Shown in pieces: positions 46,626-58,760 of a DNA stretch of 64,000 bases. Positions within the stretch are counted from its first letter, which is position 1. Each line of letters starts with the position of its first letter. Location of the stretch: contig NC_059379.1 of the NCBI RefSeq assembly GCF_019703515.2, forward strand, positions 23,735,880 through 23,799,879, written 5' to 3'. The DNA comes from Myxocyprinus asiaticus (Eukaryota; Chordata; Actinopteri; Cypriniformes; Catostomidae). Made by a program: the position numbers and the translations under genes. Under the pieces are notes generated by a model, which did not search any database, had not been told where the DNA came from, and worked only from the letters and a program-made list of their open reading frames with translations.

Positions 46626-48268
46626 AATTAAGTTAGAAGTTTACATACACTTAGGTTGAAGTCATTAAAACTAATTTTTTTAACCACGCCACAGATTTAA
46701 TATTAGCAATCTATAGTTTTGTCAAGTCATTTAGGACATCTACTTTGTGCATAACATGAGTAATTTTTCCAACAATTGTTTACAAACAGATTGTTTAACT
46801 TTTATTTGACTACATCACAATTCCAGTGGGTCAGAAGTTTACATACACTAAGTTAACTGTGCCTTTAAGCAGCCTGGAAAATTCCAGAAAATTATGTCAA
46901 GCCTTTAGACAATTAGACAATTAGCTTCTGATAGGAGGTGTACTGAATTGGAGGTGTACCTGTGGATGTATTTTAAGGCCTACCTTCAAATTCAGTGCCT
47001 CTTTGCTTGACATCATGGTAAAATCAAAAGAAATCAGCGAAAACCTCAGAAAAAAAAATCTGTGGACCTCCATAAGTCTGGTTCATCCTTGGGAGCAATT
47101 TCCAAATGCCTGAAGGTACCACGTTCATCTGTACAAACAATAGTACGCAAGTATAAACACCATGGGACCACGCAGCCATCATACCGCTCAGGAAGGAGAC
47201 GCATTCAGTCTCCTAGAGATGAGCATAGTTTGGTGCGAAAAGTGCAAATCAATCCCAGAACAACAGCAAAGGACCTTGTGAAGATGCTGGAGGAAACAAG
47301 TAGACAAGTATCTATATCCACAGTAAAACGAGTCCTATATCGACATAACCTGAAAGGCTGCTCAGCAAGGAAGAAGCCACTGCTCCAAAACTGACATTAA
47401 AAAATCGAGACTACAGTTCGCAAGTGCACATGGGGACAAATATCTTACTTTTTGGAGAAATGTCCTCTGGTCTGATGAAACAAAAATGGAACTGTTTGGC
47501 CATAATGACCATTGTTATGTTTGGAGGAAAAAGGGTGAGGCTTGCAAGCCGAAGAACACCATCCCAACCGTGAAGCATGGGGGTGGAAGCATCATGTTGT
47601 GGAGGTGCTTTACTGCAGGAGGGACTGGTGCACATCACAAAACAGATGGCATCAGGAGGAAGGAAAATTATGTGGATATTTTGAAGCAACATCTCAAGAC
47701 ATCAGCCAGGAAGTTAAAGCTTGGTCACAAATGGGTCTTCCAAATGGACAATGACCCCAAGCATACCTACAAAGCTGTGGCAAAATGGCTTAAGGACAAC
47801 AAAGTCAAGGTGCTGGAGTGACCATCACAAAGCCCTGACCTCAATCCGACAGAAAATTTGTGAGCAGAACTGAAAAGGCGTGTGCGAGCAAGGAGGCCTA
47901 CAAACCTGACTCAGTTACACCAGTTCTGTCTGGAGGAATTGGCCAAAATTCCAGCAACTTATTGTGAGAAGCTTGTGGAAAGCTACACAAAACATTTGAC
48001 CCAAGTTAAACAATTTAAAGGCAATGATACCAAATACTAACAAAGTGTATATAAACTTCTGACCCACTGGGAATGTGATGAAAGAAATAAAAGCTGAAAT
48101 AAATCATTCTCTTTACTATTATTCTGAAATGTCACATTCTTAAATTAAAGTAGTGATCCTAACTGACCTAAGACAGGGAATGTTTTCTATGATTAAATGT
48201 CAGGAATTGTGAAAAACTGAGTTTAAATGTATTTGGCTAAGGTGTATGTAATCTTCTGACTTCAACTG
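46626..48268 (+). mobile_element. Sleeping Beauty-type Tc1 transposon, dead
   Basis: Contains the inner and outer direct-repeat motifs of this family: AGAAGTTTACATACACTTAG near the left end, then GTCAGAAGTTTACATACACT at about 46830, and the complementary right end (CTTCTGACTTCAACTGTA) at 48268. The left outermost bases are worn. The transposase is broken: frames 47062-47394 (paired-like DNA-binding region, LGAISKCLKVPRSSVQTIV) and 47486-47821 (VKHGGGSIMLW, FQMDNDPKHTYKAVAKWL), with stops at 47392 and 47819 (a TGA where WPSQSPDLNP should begin). It lies inside LINE ORF2. Confidence 0.9.
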
Positions 48269-49343
48269 TAATGGGCTGCAAAGAGATTTGTCTATTATAA
48301 ATAGAGTATTACTAACTAAAGCAGAGGGGGTATCTAGATTTGTTTATTACCTCTTTTCATTCAAGTATTCAACATGTAAAAAAATTAATGACTTATTCGT
48401 TAATTTTGTTTGGAGGAATAAGCATCATCATTTAAGAAAGGAAGTTCTTCTTGGTCCTAGGAATGAAGGTGGTTTCGAACTTTTGGATTTTTTCAATCTA
48501 AATTACTCTTTTAAAGTGAAATGGATCAGAAATTGTTTCCTTAAATCAGACTCAGTATGGTTCTTTATACCATATAATATTTTTAAAAAGGGTGGAGGTT
48601 GCATTTTTTATGGGTAAATGATCGTTTCCAATCAAATTGAAAGAAAATTAGTCAGTAATAAGAGCCATTCCCCCAGGTTTACTAATGCTAATGAGAAGCT
48701 ATATGCAATCTTCTAATATTTGCAAAATTGAACCTGTTCTTCATATAAATTGATTTGATATTAGTAGTAAAAAAATTCACAAATAAACTTATTAGATGAC
48801 ACCTATATAGAAATAGATCTATTTTATATATTTTATTATTTTTTTTTTGGAATACTTGTTTCCCAGTGATCATATGGAAAAAAGCTTGGTCACTCCCTTT
48901 TCGTTTCTCTATAATTAACAAGATTCAGGAATTACACTTAAAAATTCTTCATAGCATAATTGTTTGTAATTACACTTTATCAAAATTTTCAGACATTGAT
49001 GAAAGTTGTTTGTTTTGTTCAGAGCAGCCACAAAAAATTTTATTTCATATTCACCAAAGCAAAAGGAGCAACTATAAACCGTGCTTTAAGGTTTTTATGA
49101 TATAATTTTTTTATGTTTATGGACTCTCTTAACTGTATAGATAACAAAAAATAATTGAAAAGTAAAACTTTGAAATGCTGTCTTTTAAAAAAAATTATTA
49201 TTTTTTTATTTATTTATTATTTTTTTATGTATTGCTGTGTTGGTGCTTATCTGGATGTCTTGTTGTGTATATATATGTTTGTATTCTGTGTCCAGCATTT
49301 AATAAAAAAAATAAAAAATAAAAAAAACTATTAATGGGTACTA

Positions 49344-49693
49344 TATTCACTGCCTGAGTAGAAATCCTTTAAAATCGTTTTATGATGTATGTCGATATCA
49401 CTTTGTAAATACGACATTTAATTAAGTTTAAACCATAAATTACACATAATAACTGAAGTTACATATTGTGATATTAAAGATGTGTCGTTGTTTGTGTTTT
49501 TCAGTTGGCCTAGACTTCAATGACATGCTATGACGATAACGTGATAGGTTTTTGCTCAGGCATTACAAACGGTTACCCCCATGGGGACTCGATTTACCGG
49601 GCGGACTCAATTTATCATGAAACCAGCATGCACCTGCCGCTGATCAGTTCTGCGCAGAACTTTCTCATCTCAAACGATCCTATTGTTGACAAA
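49344..49693. other. Sequence right of the LINE stack, no gene supported
   Basis: Includes the right arm of the outer inverted repeat (49577-49625). A 72-codon plus frame (49520-49738) crosses that arm and shows no known domain, so I treat it as repeat sequence. Confidence 0.4.
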
Positions 49694-50205
49694 ATGGGTC
49701 TGTTCCAAATATTAGTGAGCTGTCTCCTGTCTACATAAGCAGCTGTCTTCTACTACAGCATCCTTACTGAAATGATGCCTCATAAGAGAGCGATTTGGAA
49801 CCCTCTATATAGGTGGCAGCTCCATGCATCCTTCAAATAGCGCTCCTCAAGTGCAGTGCACATGACACTCGACTCGCAATTGATTTCAATACAGGTGACG
49901 CGATCCTCCACTCAGCATAAATACGCACAGCACACACAAATTTTGGGGAAAATAGTCGGTTGTGTGTCATTTAAAACTGTTATTTATTGATACTTTCCGT
50001 AGTGAATGGAATAATTATAATCTAAATTTCTGTCGCTTCGTCCGCCAACTTGGATTTATTTTTCCGCCGAGCTCATCACGGTGCATTCTGGGAGCACCTC
50101 CCTGGGGAAGGATACATACGATGATACCGGAGAATTTGGCCAAAACGAGATATCTTAAGAGGCAGCATAATTAAGATACCTAACTTTTGGAACAGCCTTC
50201 GCGTC
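49694..50205. mobile_element. Inverted-repeat element with GGCTGTTCCAAA ends
   Basis: Left end GGGTCTGTTCCAAATATTAG and right end, as complement, GAAGGCTGTTCCAAAAGTTA. Interior arms also partly pair (AAGAGGCAGCATAATTAAG). No coding content. Confidence 0.5.
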
Positions 50206-50464
50206 GGCAGCGTGCCTATGATGTCTTAAAATGCTGCCTCCAGAGGACACCCAATGTATTCCCATGCTGCCATGTTACACGTCCCTTATATTATAGCTTA
50301 TTAGATTCACATATAATATTTGAATAGTATAAGAAATATTTTGACACCAATCACCAATGTTTTAAATAATAGATTGCATATAAACCAGAGTGTGTGTCTG
50401 TCTAGATTGCATTACCAGTTAACACCATTAGAACACAAGAGAACAGAAGCATTAAAAATTGGTG

Positions 50465-50957
50465 CAGTTAGAAAAATTTATTGAAACACATTCAGGCTTA
50501 AAAGCAAAAGGTCAAACAAAAACTTTCCAGTATGGAATACCATTAACTTAAGGACATAATAAAAAAGACGACTGAATGTAAACTTACTGAAACAAAGTCT
50601 GAATATAAACTTGAAAATATACAACTGAAACCACAGTATTATTGAATTCAAATCTTGTAAATACATACAGTAACTGCCTTTCTTAAATCGAGCTATTTAA
50701 TATTTGATTGATGTAGTCTCACAAAAGTAACAAGGGCCAATAAAAAGAGTATACAATGAACCCAGGTTAATATTGTTTTCTCAATCACTTGAGGCTACAG
50801 TTTTTCATCATGTCAGTACTCTTAACAAAACCATGAAAAAAAAATAGAACAATAGAACTTATAATGAAACAGTTATTTAATGTCATGCAAGTTACCATAC
50901 GTTTATTTTTCAATGAACTCTCTCACACGCCTTCTGTGCTCTACCACTATCTACCAG
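50465..50957 (-). other. noxo1: 3' untranslated region of noxo1
   Basis: On the minus strand, sequence after the noxo1 stop has AATAAA signals at 50905-50900 and 50482-50477. A T/G-rich stretch follows the latter, so cleavage near 50460 is plausible. Which signal is used cannot be decided from the sequence. Confidence 0.45.
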
Positions 50958-53900
50958 TCATGCTCTTTCAGGGAACAATCGCACAGTGGTTGCCAGAGCA
51001 GCTTTACGGGTGTAGGTCGTGCAGCGACTGAGGATCTCTTGCGTTTGTGGTCTGGGTGGTATCCTAGGGCATGTGGCTGCTTTAATAGGGTCACCAGTTT
51101 CTGAGCTGGTGGGGCTGGACTGGCCACTGGAAATACCACTTTCGTTGCCATCTGGCTCTTTACCATGATGTCTCATGCCCTCTTCTCCATCTGAGCTGGA
51201 CATGCTTGGGCTCATAGAGTCAGTGTCCGAGGAACTGAAGCTAAAGTCAGTTGAATCATTGCTGAAGCTGTTCTTGAGGCTGTCAGACTCCTCATGCTCT
51301 TCATCCTCTGGAGCACTGTACTGGCTCTGCGGCTCTAACAGCATTTCCAGAGAGTGGGATTTATGGAATCTATTCATTCTGTATTGTGAGTTGACCTGAG
51401 GCTCAGTGGAGTTTGCATCCTGCTTGAAGGAGTTGCTGGCGGACAGGTTGATTGTTGATTGGCTGTTAAGTTTCCTCTGGAGATTTTGAAAGCCAAATGT
51501 GGGGCTGCTGTATGGCGTTAGGAACATGGAGGGCACATAGCCTGCCTTATTGTTATATCTGCAGAAAGCATACATGCCTTAAGATTAAGTTCTGCATGAG
51601 GCTCAGATATGATTCATGCAATTTTGAGAGCAATCATCTGTATGTTTATAGAAACGTCAAAATATAATATGAACTCTAAGGTATAACGTGCATATTGCTA
51701 ATCATGATCACAAAATAAATTCTGGGGGATCAGTCTTGTATCACCCTAAATGGGGTTTGTTGACCGGCTGACTGTACATTATCTTGCTTATTACATGGCT
51801 ACTTGCCAAATAAATGAAAAAGGACATTAAATATTATCTGGAGTTGACATTATTGTATTATGTGAGACAGCCGTGGCCCATGCATTTTAAGCCTAGGGCT
51901 TCAGTGCGATTCATGCCATTAAGAAAACACAGTTTCACAATTAATAAGATTCATCATAAGATCATACATTACGTGGCAGTCAACTAATAATACCAATTGA
52001 CATTTTAAAAACACTTCCACACATGAAAGCCAGAACCAAGGAGGTTTATTAACAAGAAAAAGCTCTCTAATAATATTTGCAATTTAAATTTTTCTTGCAA
52101 TACATTTTGTTTCGTCAGTGTACACGGTTACTTTTCAAAACTTGATCGGACACTGAATGCTCAAGCAGCCTATTTTACACTTAGAAAACTCCTGATGTTG
52201 CTATAACAATGCAAAAAGCACTTACCAATTTGCCTGAAGTGAAAATCAGCCCTCCCTTCCTGTTTAATTAATCAATCGCAAGATCATGCAGAACATCTCA
52301 GGTTTTTAAATCCATAAGAATCGCTTTCTCAATGTCGATAGCGGCAGTGATGACAGCCGACTCATCAGCAAGATCTCGCGCACTTCACTTTCAAATTACG
52401 TACATCACTTAAAGCATGATTGCGTCACTCAAGGCCAGCTTGAAGGCCTGACTGGGACATCCTAAAGACCACACCCACCAAGAACAAATAAATCAATCTG
52501 ATTGGCTGATGAATCTGACAATCCGACTTTAGATCTCTATTCACTGCACTGTTGAGGGATTCTGTGGAAATTCTGAAGGCCTAACGGGGTGGAGCTCAGA
52601 CTCACGTGCTGCTTCAGGCTTGCGATTTGTGAAACAGTTGTCACACTTTACTTGTAAGCATCGAGGAATTAATTCTGATTGGATAAACTTTTTGTTTTTT
52701 GCTATTCGTTTATAGATTAATTAGGACTGGAAAGCGATAGAAAATACATAGGCAAAAAGGTCAATGAGAATGAAAGGTTGAAAAAATATTTATTTATTAA
52801 GCATGTTATGCCAGCAGAGAAGGCTTTGCTGGCCCTGAGAAATCGCCACTTATGTGAAAAGAAAGAGGCCGAAGAGAGAGATGAGAGACTGAAACTAGCA
52901 CAGTTGGAAATCTATTGCCAGGGACAACAGTTTAGCGGCGATTAAAAACAAATATTTGACCACAGAGTGCTGCACTTGATCAGAGTCAAGTGTCCCAGAG
53001 AGCCAATATTTCCAATATTTATGTAAATGCATATATTTTTCCTCTTTATTTGCGCTTCTCATCTGCAACTTAAAGGTGCTATATGTAAGATTGACTACAA
53101 GCATTTGAAGTGGGTACTGCAGACCAAATTCAAAATACTGGAGAGTTGTTTGCCCCGCCCCAGACTCGAAGCTCATGAGGGTTGCCAGAATGTTGACACG
53201 CAAATTAACCTGGGCTTTAAGCTGTCCCCATCTTCCAAAGACGTCTCCAGTATTTATCCATGTTTTACTACGCCTGTGGACATGGTGGTTTTTAGACGGA
53301 TGGCGAGGCTTTTTAGGTCTGGTGGAATCTGTTATCTCTGATCCAGTTCGTTTGCGGGCTTCCATGGCTGAAGCACGCAGTGTTGTTTGCCTGAAAACTT
53401 GTTCAAATCTGGCAACCCGGTGGTGTCGAAATACTATTGGTGAGTGGGCAGTGGGCGGGATCACACAGGCCAAAACATAAACAGAAATTCCTGCCCTGAA
53501 TGGAAACTTCAAAGTAGAATATACTGGCTGTAGTATTGTTATCGGAGAAGCCAGTATTTCAACTTAGCATGTTTCCTAATTCTCTAATGACATATTATGG
53601 CAATTTTATGATTTAGTACAGTAAAAATATTACATATAGCACCTTTAATGATTATCTGCTACTTTAAGCTTTATTTTGTCATTTCTATTTCTTTGGAGCT
53701 TGCAGAAATATATTTCATTACCAGAAGTGCTGCACTGCTACATGCAGTGTTGTTGTGCATTTTTTAAATACATTTTGGCTTGACTATTATTTTAAATCCT
53801 TCAAACAAGAAAATGTTTCCTTTAAAATGGGGCCTCCCACACACTTACTGTCTATAAATACATCAACCTTAGAATACTTTGACATTCATATCATTCCTTG

Positions 53901-56326
53901 AATGTCAGCGCAACCTGGGTAAACAACTTTAATTACCTGACAAGCCACCAGCCATTCAAAGACTTTTGTAACACCTCCACAACAGCGCCAATGCTCAGGG
54001 ACAGCTCGTCCTCTTTTTTGGATGTGTAACCTCTTGTGGCACAGTACAGAGGCACTGGGAGTGAGAAAATCTTCAGTTAGCAAAGCTTCTTTGTAGATTC
54101 ATTGAATCTGTAATTTTATGTAACAGTTGCATCTTACTTTCAACAGTAGCTGAGTCTAACTCATCCTCATCTTCTTCCTCATCACATAGACCCAAGTAGG
54201 GAGCAGGAAACCAAGCCAGACGTTTATCCTCATTCTCAACAAGCCACCAACCTGTTCATGGAACACCAACATTAAAATATTACCTAACAATGGCAAGAAT
54301 AGACTCCAAGGAACTGCACTATATATATTTTGACTTCTGTCTTTACAGTTCATTTCCTTATGAGAGAAGAAACATACCTGCTTGGTCTTTGATGAGCACA
54401 TCCAGTCTTTCATCCACAGCAACCTTAAAGGGTTTGTTCTTTGTATCCTTAGTCTCATATGGAGCAACACATCGATATGTCTTGGATACAAAAGGGTGGG
54501 TCACATTGCCAATGCTCAGACATTTATTTGCCATATTAGGTCCTCGCATGACAGTGGGGATGTTGTCAGATTGCAGAATCATCACACTGCAAACAGTCAG
54601 AGAGACATACAAATGTTACCTTTTAAGTATACTGTAGGCTACATTAACTGCATGCTCTGTATAATGGCGTTTAACTAAATCGTGGCCATTCTGAAACAGG
54701 CACAAAGAGCTACATATGTGTTCTTGGCAAACTGCAGTGACCTACACAGTCTGGCTAATGAAGTGAACAACAAACCTATTTTGGGTAAACTCTGGCTGAA
54801 GCTCTTGCTCATTTGGCAGCAAGAACTGAATGACCTCAGAGGAATGTGATACAGCAGAGTCACACCGCAACAGACTGGAGCAGTACTTCTCCAGACCGCT
54901 CAGTTGATGCACAGACTTGATCAGACCCTTCAGCGGAAAGATTCTCTTTGTGTTTCGGGCTGCAAACAGCATGCATCTCATTTGAATAACAGAACTAATG
55001 AAAGTGTGCATCTTTTTATATCACTTAATTGGAAAGGTGCAATTGTTACCTATAAAAGGATAGTTCACCCAAACAAATTCTCTCATAATTTACTCACCCT
55101 CATGCCATCCCAGATGTGTTTGACTTTCTTTCTTCTGCAGAACACAAATTAAGGTTTTTAGAAGAATATCTGAGCTCTGTTGGTCCAAACAATGCAAGTG
55201 AATGGTGACCAGAATTTAGAAGGTCCAAAAATGACAAAGTAGGCATAAAAGTAATCCATATGACTCCAGTAGTTAAATAAAATCAATATCTGAGTATGTT
55301 TTTACTATCAGTCTCCATCTTTGACCAGCCTCAACCAGTAGGTGGCTGAATGTGAAAGTTAAAGTAATTGCCATACCAGAATGTGAAAGTGAAAGTGTAG
55401 ATTTACCGTTTAAAAAAAGGACTTAAATATTGATCTGTTTCTCACCCACACCTATCATATTGCTTTAGAAGACATGGATTTAACCACTGGAGTCTTATGG
55501 ATTACTTTTATGCTGCCTTTCGTGCCTTCAAAGATCTAGTCACCATTCACTTGCATTATATGGAACTACAGAGCTGAATATTATTTTTAAAATCTTTGTG
55601 TTTTGCAGAAGAAAGAAAGTCATACACATCTGGGATGGCATGAGGGTGAGTAAATGATGAGAGAATTTTCATTTTTGGGTGAACAATCCCTTTAAGAGTT
55701 TTTCTACATATTCTGACCCTCACTAATTACTTTTGTAGTTCAATACTATGTTCTATAATACATTTTTACTTGAACTTAAATGCATTTGTACTTCAATCAT
55801 TTTAAATACATTTTGATGTTGCACATCTTTTAAATTACCTCTTTTTGTTTTCTTTTTTTTTTTTTTTTTTACAGTGTATGTGGATATGTGCCCATACCTC
55901 CAAAATGAGGGAGCACTCTATCCTCTTTGCCTGGTTTATCCACAAGAAATTTCTTTTTCAACTGCCTCTGTTGAAGAAAAGTGAATTAGGTGATGAGGTT
56001 TACTTTCTAGTTAGTTACTATTCGTGCTGAGTCCAAGTTGTAAAACCTACATGAAGCCTCTTAAAGTCCTGGAGAGATCTGTACACTATCACCTCGCTCT
56101 TGTCAGACCATAACACGGATGTCATGTACATCTGCAACAAACAAACAAGCAACTAATCATTAAACCTGAATTACAAACTATGACTAAGAAGCAATATAGT
56201 CTTTAAATGTTCTTCCCAGCGGTTGTTCTACAAATACATCCTTTTCTGCTGATTCCTTACTTTGCTCTTCTCTTTCCTCATCACGCCGATAAGACGGACA
56301 TCGACAGGGAAGCGCGGATCACTCAT
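50958..56326 (-). CDS. noxo1: NADPH oxidase organizer 1
   Basis: Scaffold that brings NOXA1 and the NOX1/NOX3-p22phox oxidase together at membranes. Exons: 56261-56326, 56051-56131, 55898-55967, 54776-54959, 54378-54586, 54138-54251, 53937-54054 and 50958-51558; 1443 bases with stop, 480 residues, every junction GT-AG with matching phase. PX domain residues 1-about 125 ([36 protein letters not shown]). SH3-1 about 170-226 ([28 protein letters not shown]). SH3-2 about 244-299 ([39 protein letters not shown]). The tail is Ser/Asp-rich and ends with a Pro motif ([17 protein letters not shown]) that in the family binds the NOXA1 SH3. Longer than human NOXO1 (about 370), mainly in the tail. One of two fish paralogues is possible, so no a/b suffix is given. 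Intact. Confidence 0.93.
51559..53069. other. noxo1 intron 7, left part
   Basis: No exon seen. A 45-codon plus-strand frame (52808-52945) encodes a very charged helical peptide ([20 protein letters not shown]), like the tail of a transposon-encoded Myb/SANT-type protein, but has no supporting context. Confidence 0.35.
53070..53648 (-). mobile_element. 579-bp inverted-repeat transposon with a basic ORF
   Basis: Ends TTAAAGGTGCTATATGTAA and its near complement TTACATATAGCACCTTTA. The minus strand contains an ORF beginning [20 protein letters not shown] (53365) and continuing to [16 protein letters not shown], which resembles the basic frame at 592-777. It lies in noxo1 intron 7. Function of the peptide unknown. 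Confidence 0.65.
55053..55695. mobile_element. Long foldback element of the AGTTCACCC family, in noxo1 intron 3
   Basis: Left end TATAAAAGGATAGTTCACCC, right end GGGTGAACAATCCCTTTAA. Arms CAATGCAAGTGAATGGTGAC (about 55190) and TAGTCACCATTCACTTGCAT (about 55537) pair over a loop of about 330 bases; the edges TGCCATCCCAGATGTG and CACATCTGGGATGGCATGAG pair as well. Confidence 0.8.
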
Positions 56327-56422
56327 ACTGTAGCTGACACAGCTGCTGCTGCTGACGCGGCTTCTGAAGAAAGAGAGAAGATCAATGAATCGCTCTTTCC
56401 TTGTTCTTGCTCAGCATCCTGA

Positions 56423-56642
56423 GCATCCTCATTATTTATACCTGTAGCCACTAGGCGGACCTGGGCGTGTTGTTTATCTCACATGAGCGTTTAAAAGACC
56501 ATATGCTATAAAATACGGGTGCGTGCACGTGCGCATGTAGACATTGTGACGTAGTGTTGTAGTTAAAGTTTCTGTAGAATTTCATATATCCCCTTGTTCC
56601 TTTCATGAAACAATTCATATTTATGATGTTTAAATGTCAGTG

Positions 56643-56703
<61 letters not shown>

Positions 56704-56719
56704 ATATGTCTGTCTGTCT
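56423..56719 (-). promoter_or_regulatory. noxo1: noxo1 upstream region with TATA box, copied inverted at 62.9 kb
   Basis: On the minus strand TATAAATA lies at 56440-56433, about 107 bases before the noxo1 ATG, a suitable place for a core promoter with a short 5' UTR. Farther up are a TGACGTA half-CRE-like site (plus 56547-56553) and CACGTGCGCATG. The distal end holds a (TATC)n run. The whole segment occurs again, inverted, at 62878-63136. Promoter activity is inferred from position and the TATA box. Confidence 0.6.
56644..56703. repeat. (TATC)n microsatellite
   Basis: Fifteen TATC units; the inverted copy at about 62907 keeps only about two GATA units. Confidence 0.95.
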
Positions 56720-58760
56720 TATTTCTCTGCATTTTCCTGCAGTAGTAGCCTATCAATATAAAACATCACCAATCTTTGCCTTCATGTCAACATGGATTGG
56801 TCATAGATTTTTGCCATTTTGCTATATCAGGTCCAGCATTGCAGAGAGCTTTGGGAGCCAACAAGTTAAAACCGGGACCTTTCCCGTAGGACAATAATGA
56901 CTTTTCATCAAAATAACCAATGTGAGCAGTCCATTCATAGCTGTCATCCTTGAGTAATTTCTCGAAGATGCCCTGATGGTTTTGTGGGGGTGGACAGTCT
57001 AAGTGGGGCTCACAGGTGTGTCTTCAAACTGAGGGTGGTGAGAGCGCAGACAGCTAGAACAATGATCTGAAGCTGATGGCGTCACACTAGTCTGTGAAGG
57101 ACCGCCAAGACTCCTCCGCAGAATCCTGCTCAAGGTCATCAGCAGTACAGTTTGTCAAGCCTCAAGCGTGACAACATCATCACCTGAGAAAGGACCCCAA
57201 CTGCACGTTTTGGCCATCCAGGTTAAGGCACTAAACACGTGCTTTTCATGTGCCATCCACTGAACTGCATGGGGCAGTCCATGAGAAAATATGTACACAT
57301 GGACTTGCTGACTTGCCAGGTGCAGTAATGAACAGAATGATGACCCCAGGGAAAACACCATGGAAATCCCATGGAAGAGGTTAACAGAGGCCCAAATATT
57401 TATAAAGTACAACTGTTCTTCTTTACCTTACAAAGATGCAAACTTTGCATCTTTTTATTTAGCCTAATTTTGAGGGGGGTTTTTTATGTCATGATAAAGT
57501 TTCCTGGGATTAAATTACTGCAAGATGCACCAGTAACACTTAAATGATGCTAGCGATGTATTTTTTCTGCCCATGTCAAATGTCAGTATGACAGCAAACA
57601 TATTTCATCAATATCAGCATTTCCTTTTAATCTTTTTTTAGATTGAGTCGGTTCCTGTTCTGAATGCTGTAAATTCATTTCAATCCTCAGAAGAGACGCA
57701 TCACTTAATTCAAACCATGCTGAATACTGTTTGTTCAAGACATTTGTTAAAAATACTATAAAATTAAAAAGTTTTCAAGCTTGTTCCTCTGCCAGTAATG
57801 GCTAAGTAGATGTGCTTGTTGTACTAGATTTGAAAGAATGTTGCACTTGTATACCTTCACTGTATTTTCTTGAAATTACCTTTCTTTTTCTTTTTTTGTT
57901 TTTCATTCTTTTTTTTCTTCTTTTTTTTAGATTAATTACAGTAAATCTTTCAGAAGGCAGTGTTCATGCTCAGAGATATTGTCAATGAAAAATGTTAAAA
58001 CCTATTGTAATTACTACTTTCAATTAAAAAGATTTAACACCATTGCTCTTATAATAACATCAGTTTGCAAAGTAGGAAGTAGAGTGGGTAACATTTCTTT
58101 GAATATACTATCATTGTCATATCACACAGTTTCATTGAAAATAGTTTCTCTTATTGTTTCCTGTAACAGTTCATTTCATTGTAACATGGCATCAATGCAT
58201 TCAATGCTATGTCATATGTGAACAATGTCTAAATCAAAAGCCTGTTTTAGAGAATTGAAACTGATTGATAGACAGCTAGCAACACTTTGCCTTCAATGAT
58301 TTTATGATTCAGCTGAGATTATTGACTACAATGGAGACTTTTTCACTTTTTCATCAGATGGACCAGGAATTTAGCATAACTAACCCTGGTCATTATTAGT
58401 AGTGCTATGTTTACTTTTTTATGCACGTTTTAGAGATGTCGGATGTGTTTCTATGTTGTCCAGTTGCTTGTTTATCATCAAGAATACCCATGTTTAGAAA
58501 TTCACTGAAACAACATTTCCCTATGGGGATTTATAGAAAAAAAAGACTACTTCTTATTTGTGACTTGTATTGGACAAATAATTGTAACCCTGTCATATAG
58601 TTTTGTTAGTATCTTTGAATCCATATCAAATATTACTCACTACTAAACAAAATACCATGTATACAACATTGGACAATATTATGGCATGAGTAAACCTAAC
58701 AATAAAATTTGCTCCACAAGGGCAATGAAAATAAATACATTTTATTGAGTGCAAAGCTGT
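56720..58760. other. Unique sequence, possibly transcribed, no exon supported
   Basis: 56900-57420 is less AT-rich and looks single-copy, but all frames are broken. At 58690-58745 the plus strand has AATAAAATTTGC and AAAATAAATACATTTTATTG, resembling a transcript end. It could be a 3' untranslated region of an unseen gene. No splice sites or domain support this. Confidence 0.25.

Larger units (their letters stand above)
36762..49327 (+). mobile_element. L1/Tx1-type LINE with 16-bp target duplication, host of a nested stack
   Basis: CTATTAATGGGTACTA occurs at 36746-36761 and again, identical, at 49328-49343. Inside: a 5' leader starting GGGGGCAGCGCAAG, ORF1 remains (36993-37640), then inserted elements (about 37679-44880), ORF2 endonuclease (44888-45340), reverse transcriptase (45830-46585; SPGTDGLSLQFY, SLDLHKAFDTTEHQF, GCPISPFLYLI), a Tc1 (46626-48268), the ORF2 C-terminus (48282-49105) and an A-rich tail at 49302-49327. 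Many stops and shifts. The endonuclease N-terminus is missing next to the insertions. Confidence 0.85.
36667..49625. mobile_element. Possible outer repeat carrying the whole LINE stack
   Basis: Sequence at 36667-36713 (GTGTCAAGATAAATTGAGTC and onward) and 49577-49625 (GCGGACTCAATTTATCATGA, preceded by GGGGACTCGATTTACC) are imperfect inverted copies of about 45 bp. They lie just outside the LINE target duplication, so the LINE seems to have landed in an older inverted-repeat element. Its outer limits are not defined. Confidence 0.35.

Noticed and set aside
52895..53512. 205-codon minus-strand frame in noxo1 intron 7
   Set aside because: Only the middle part looks protein-like and it lies within an inverted-repeat transposon; both ends run through terminal repeats and flank.
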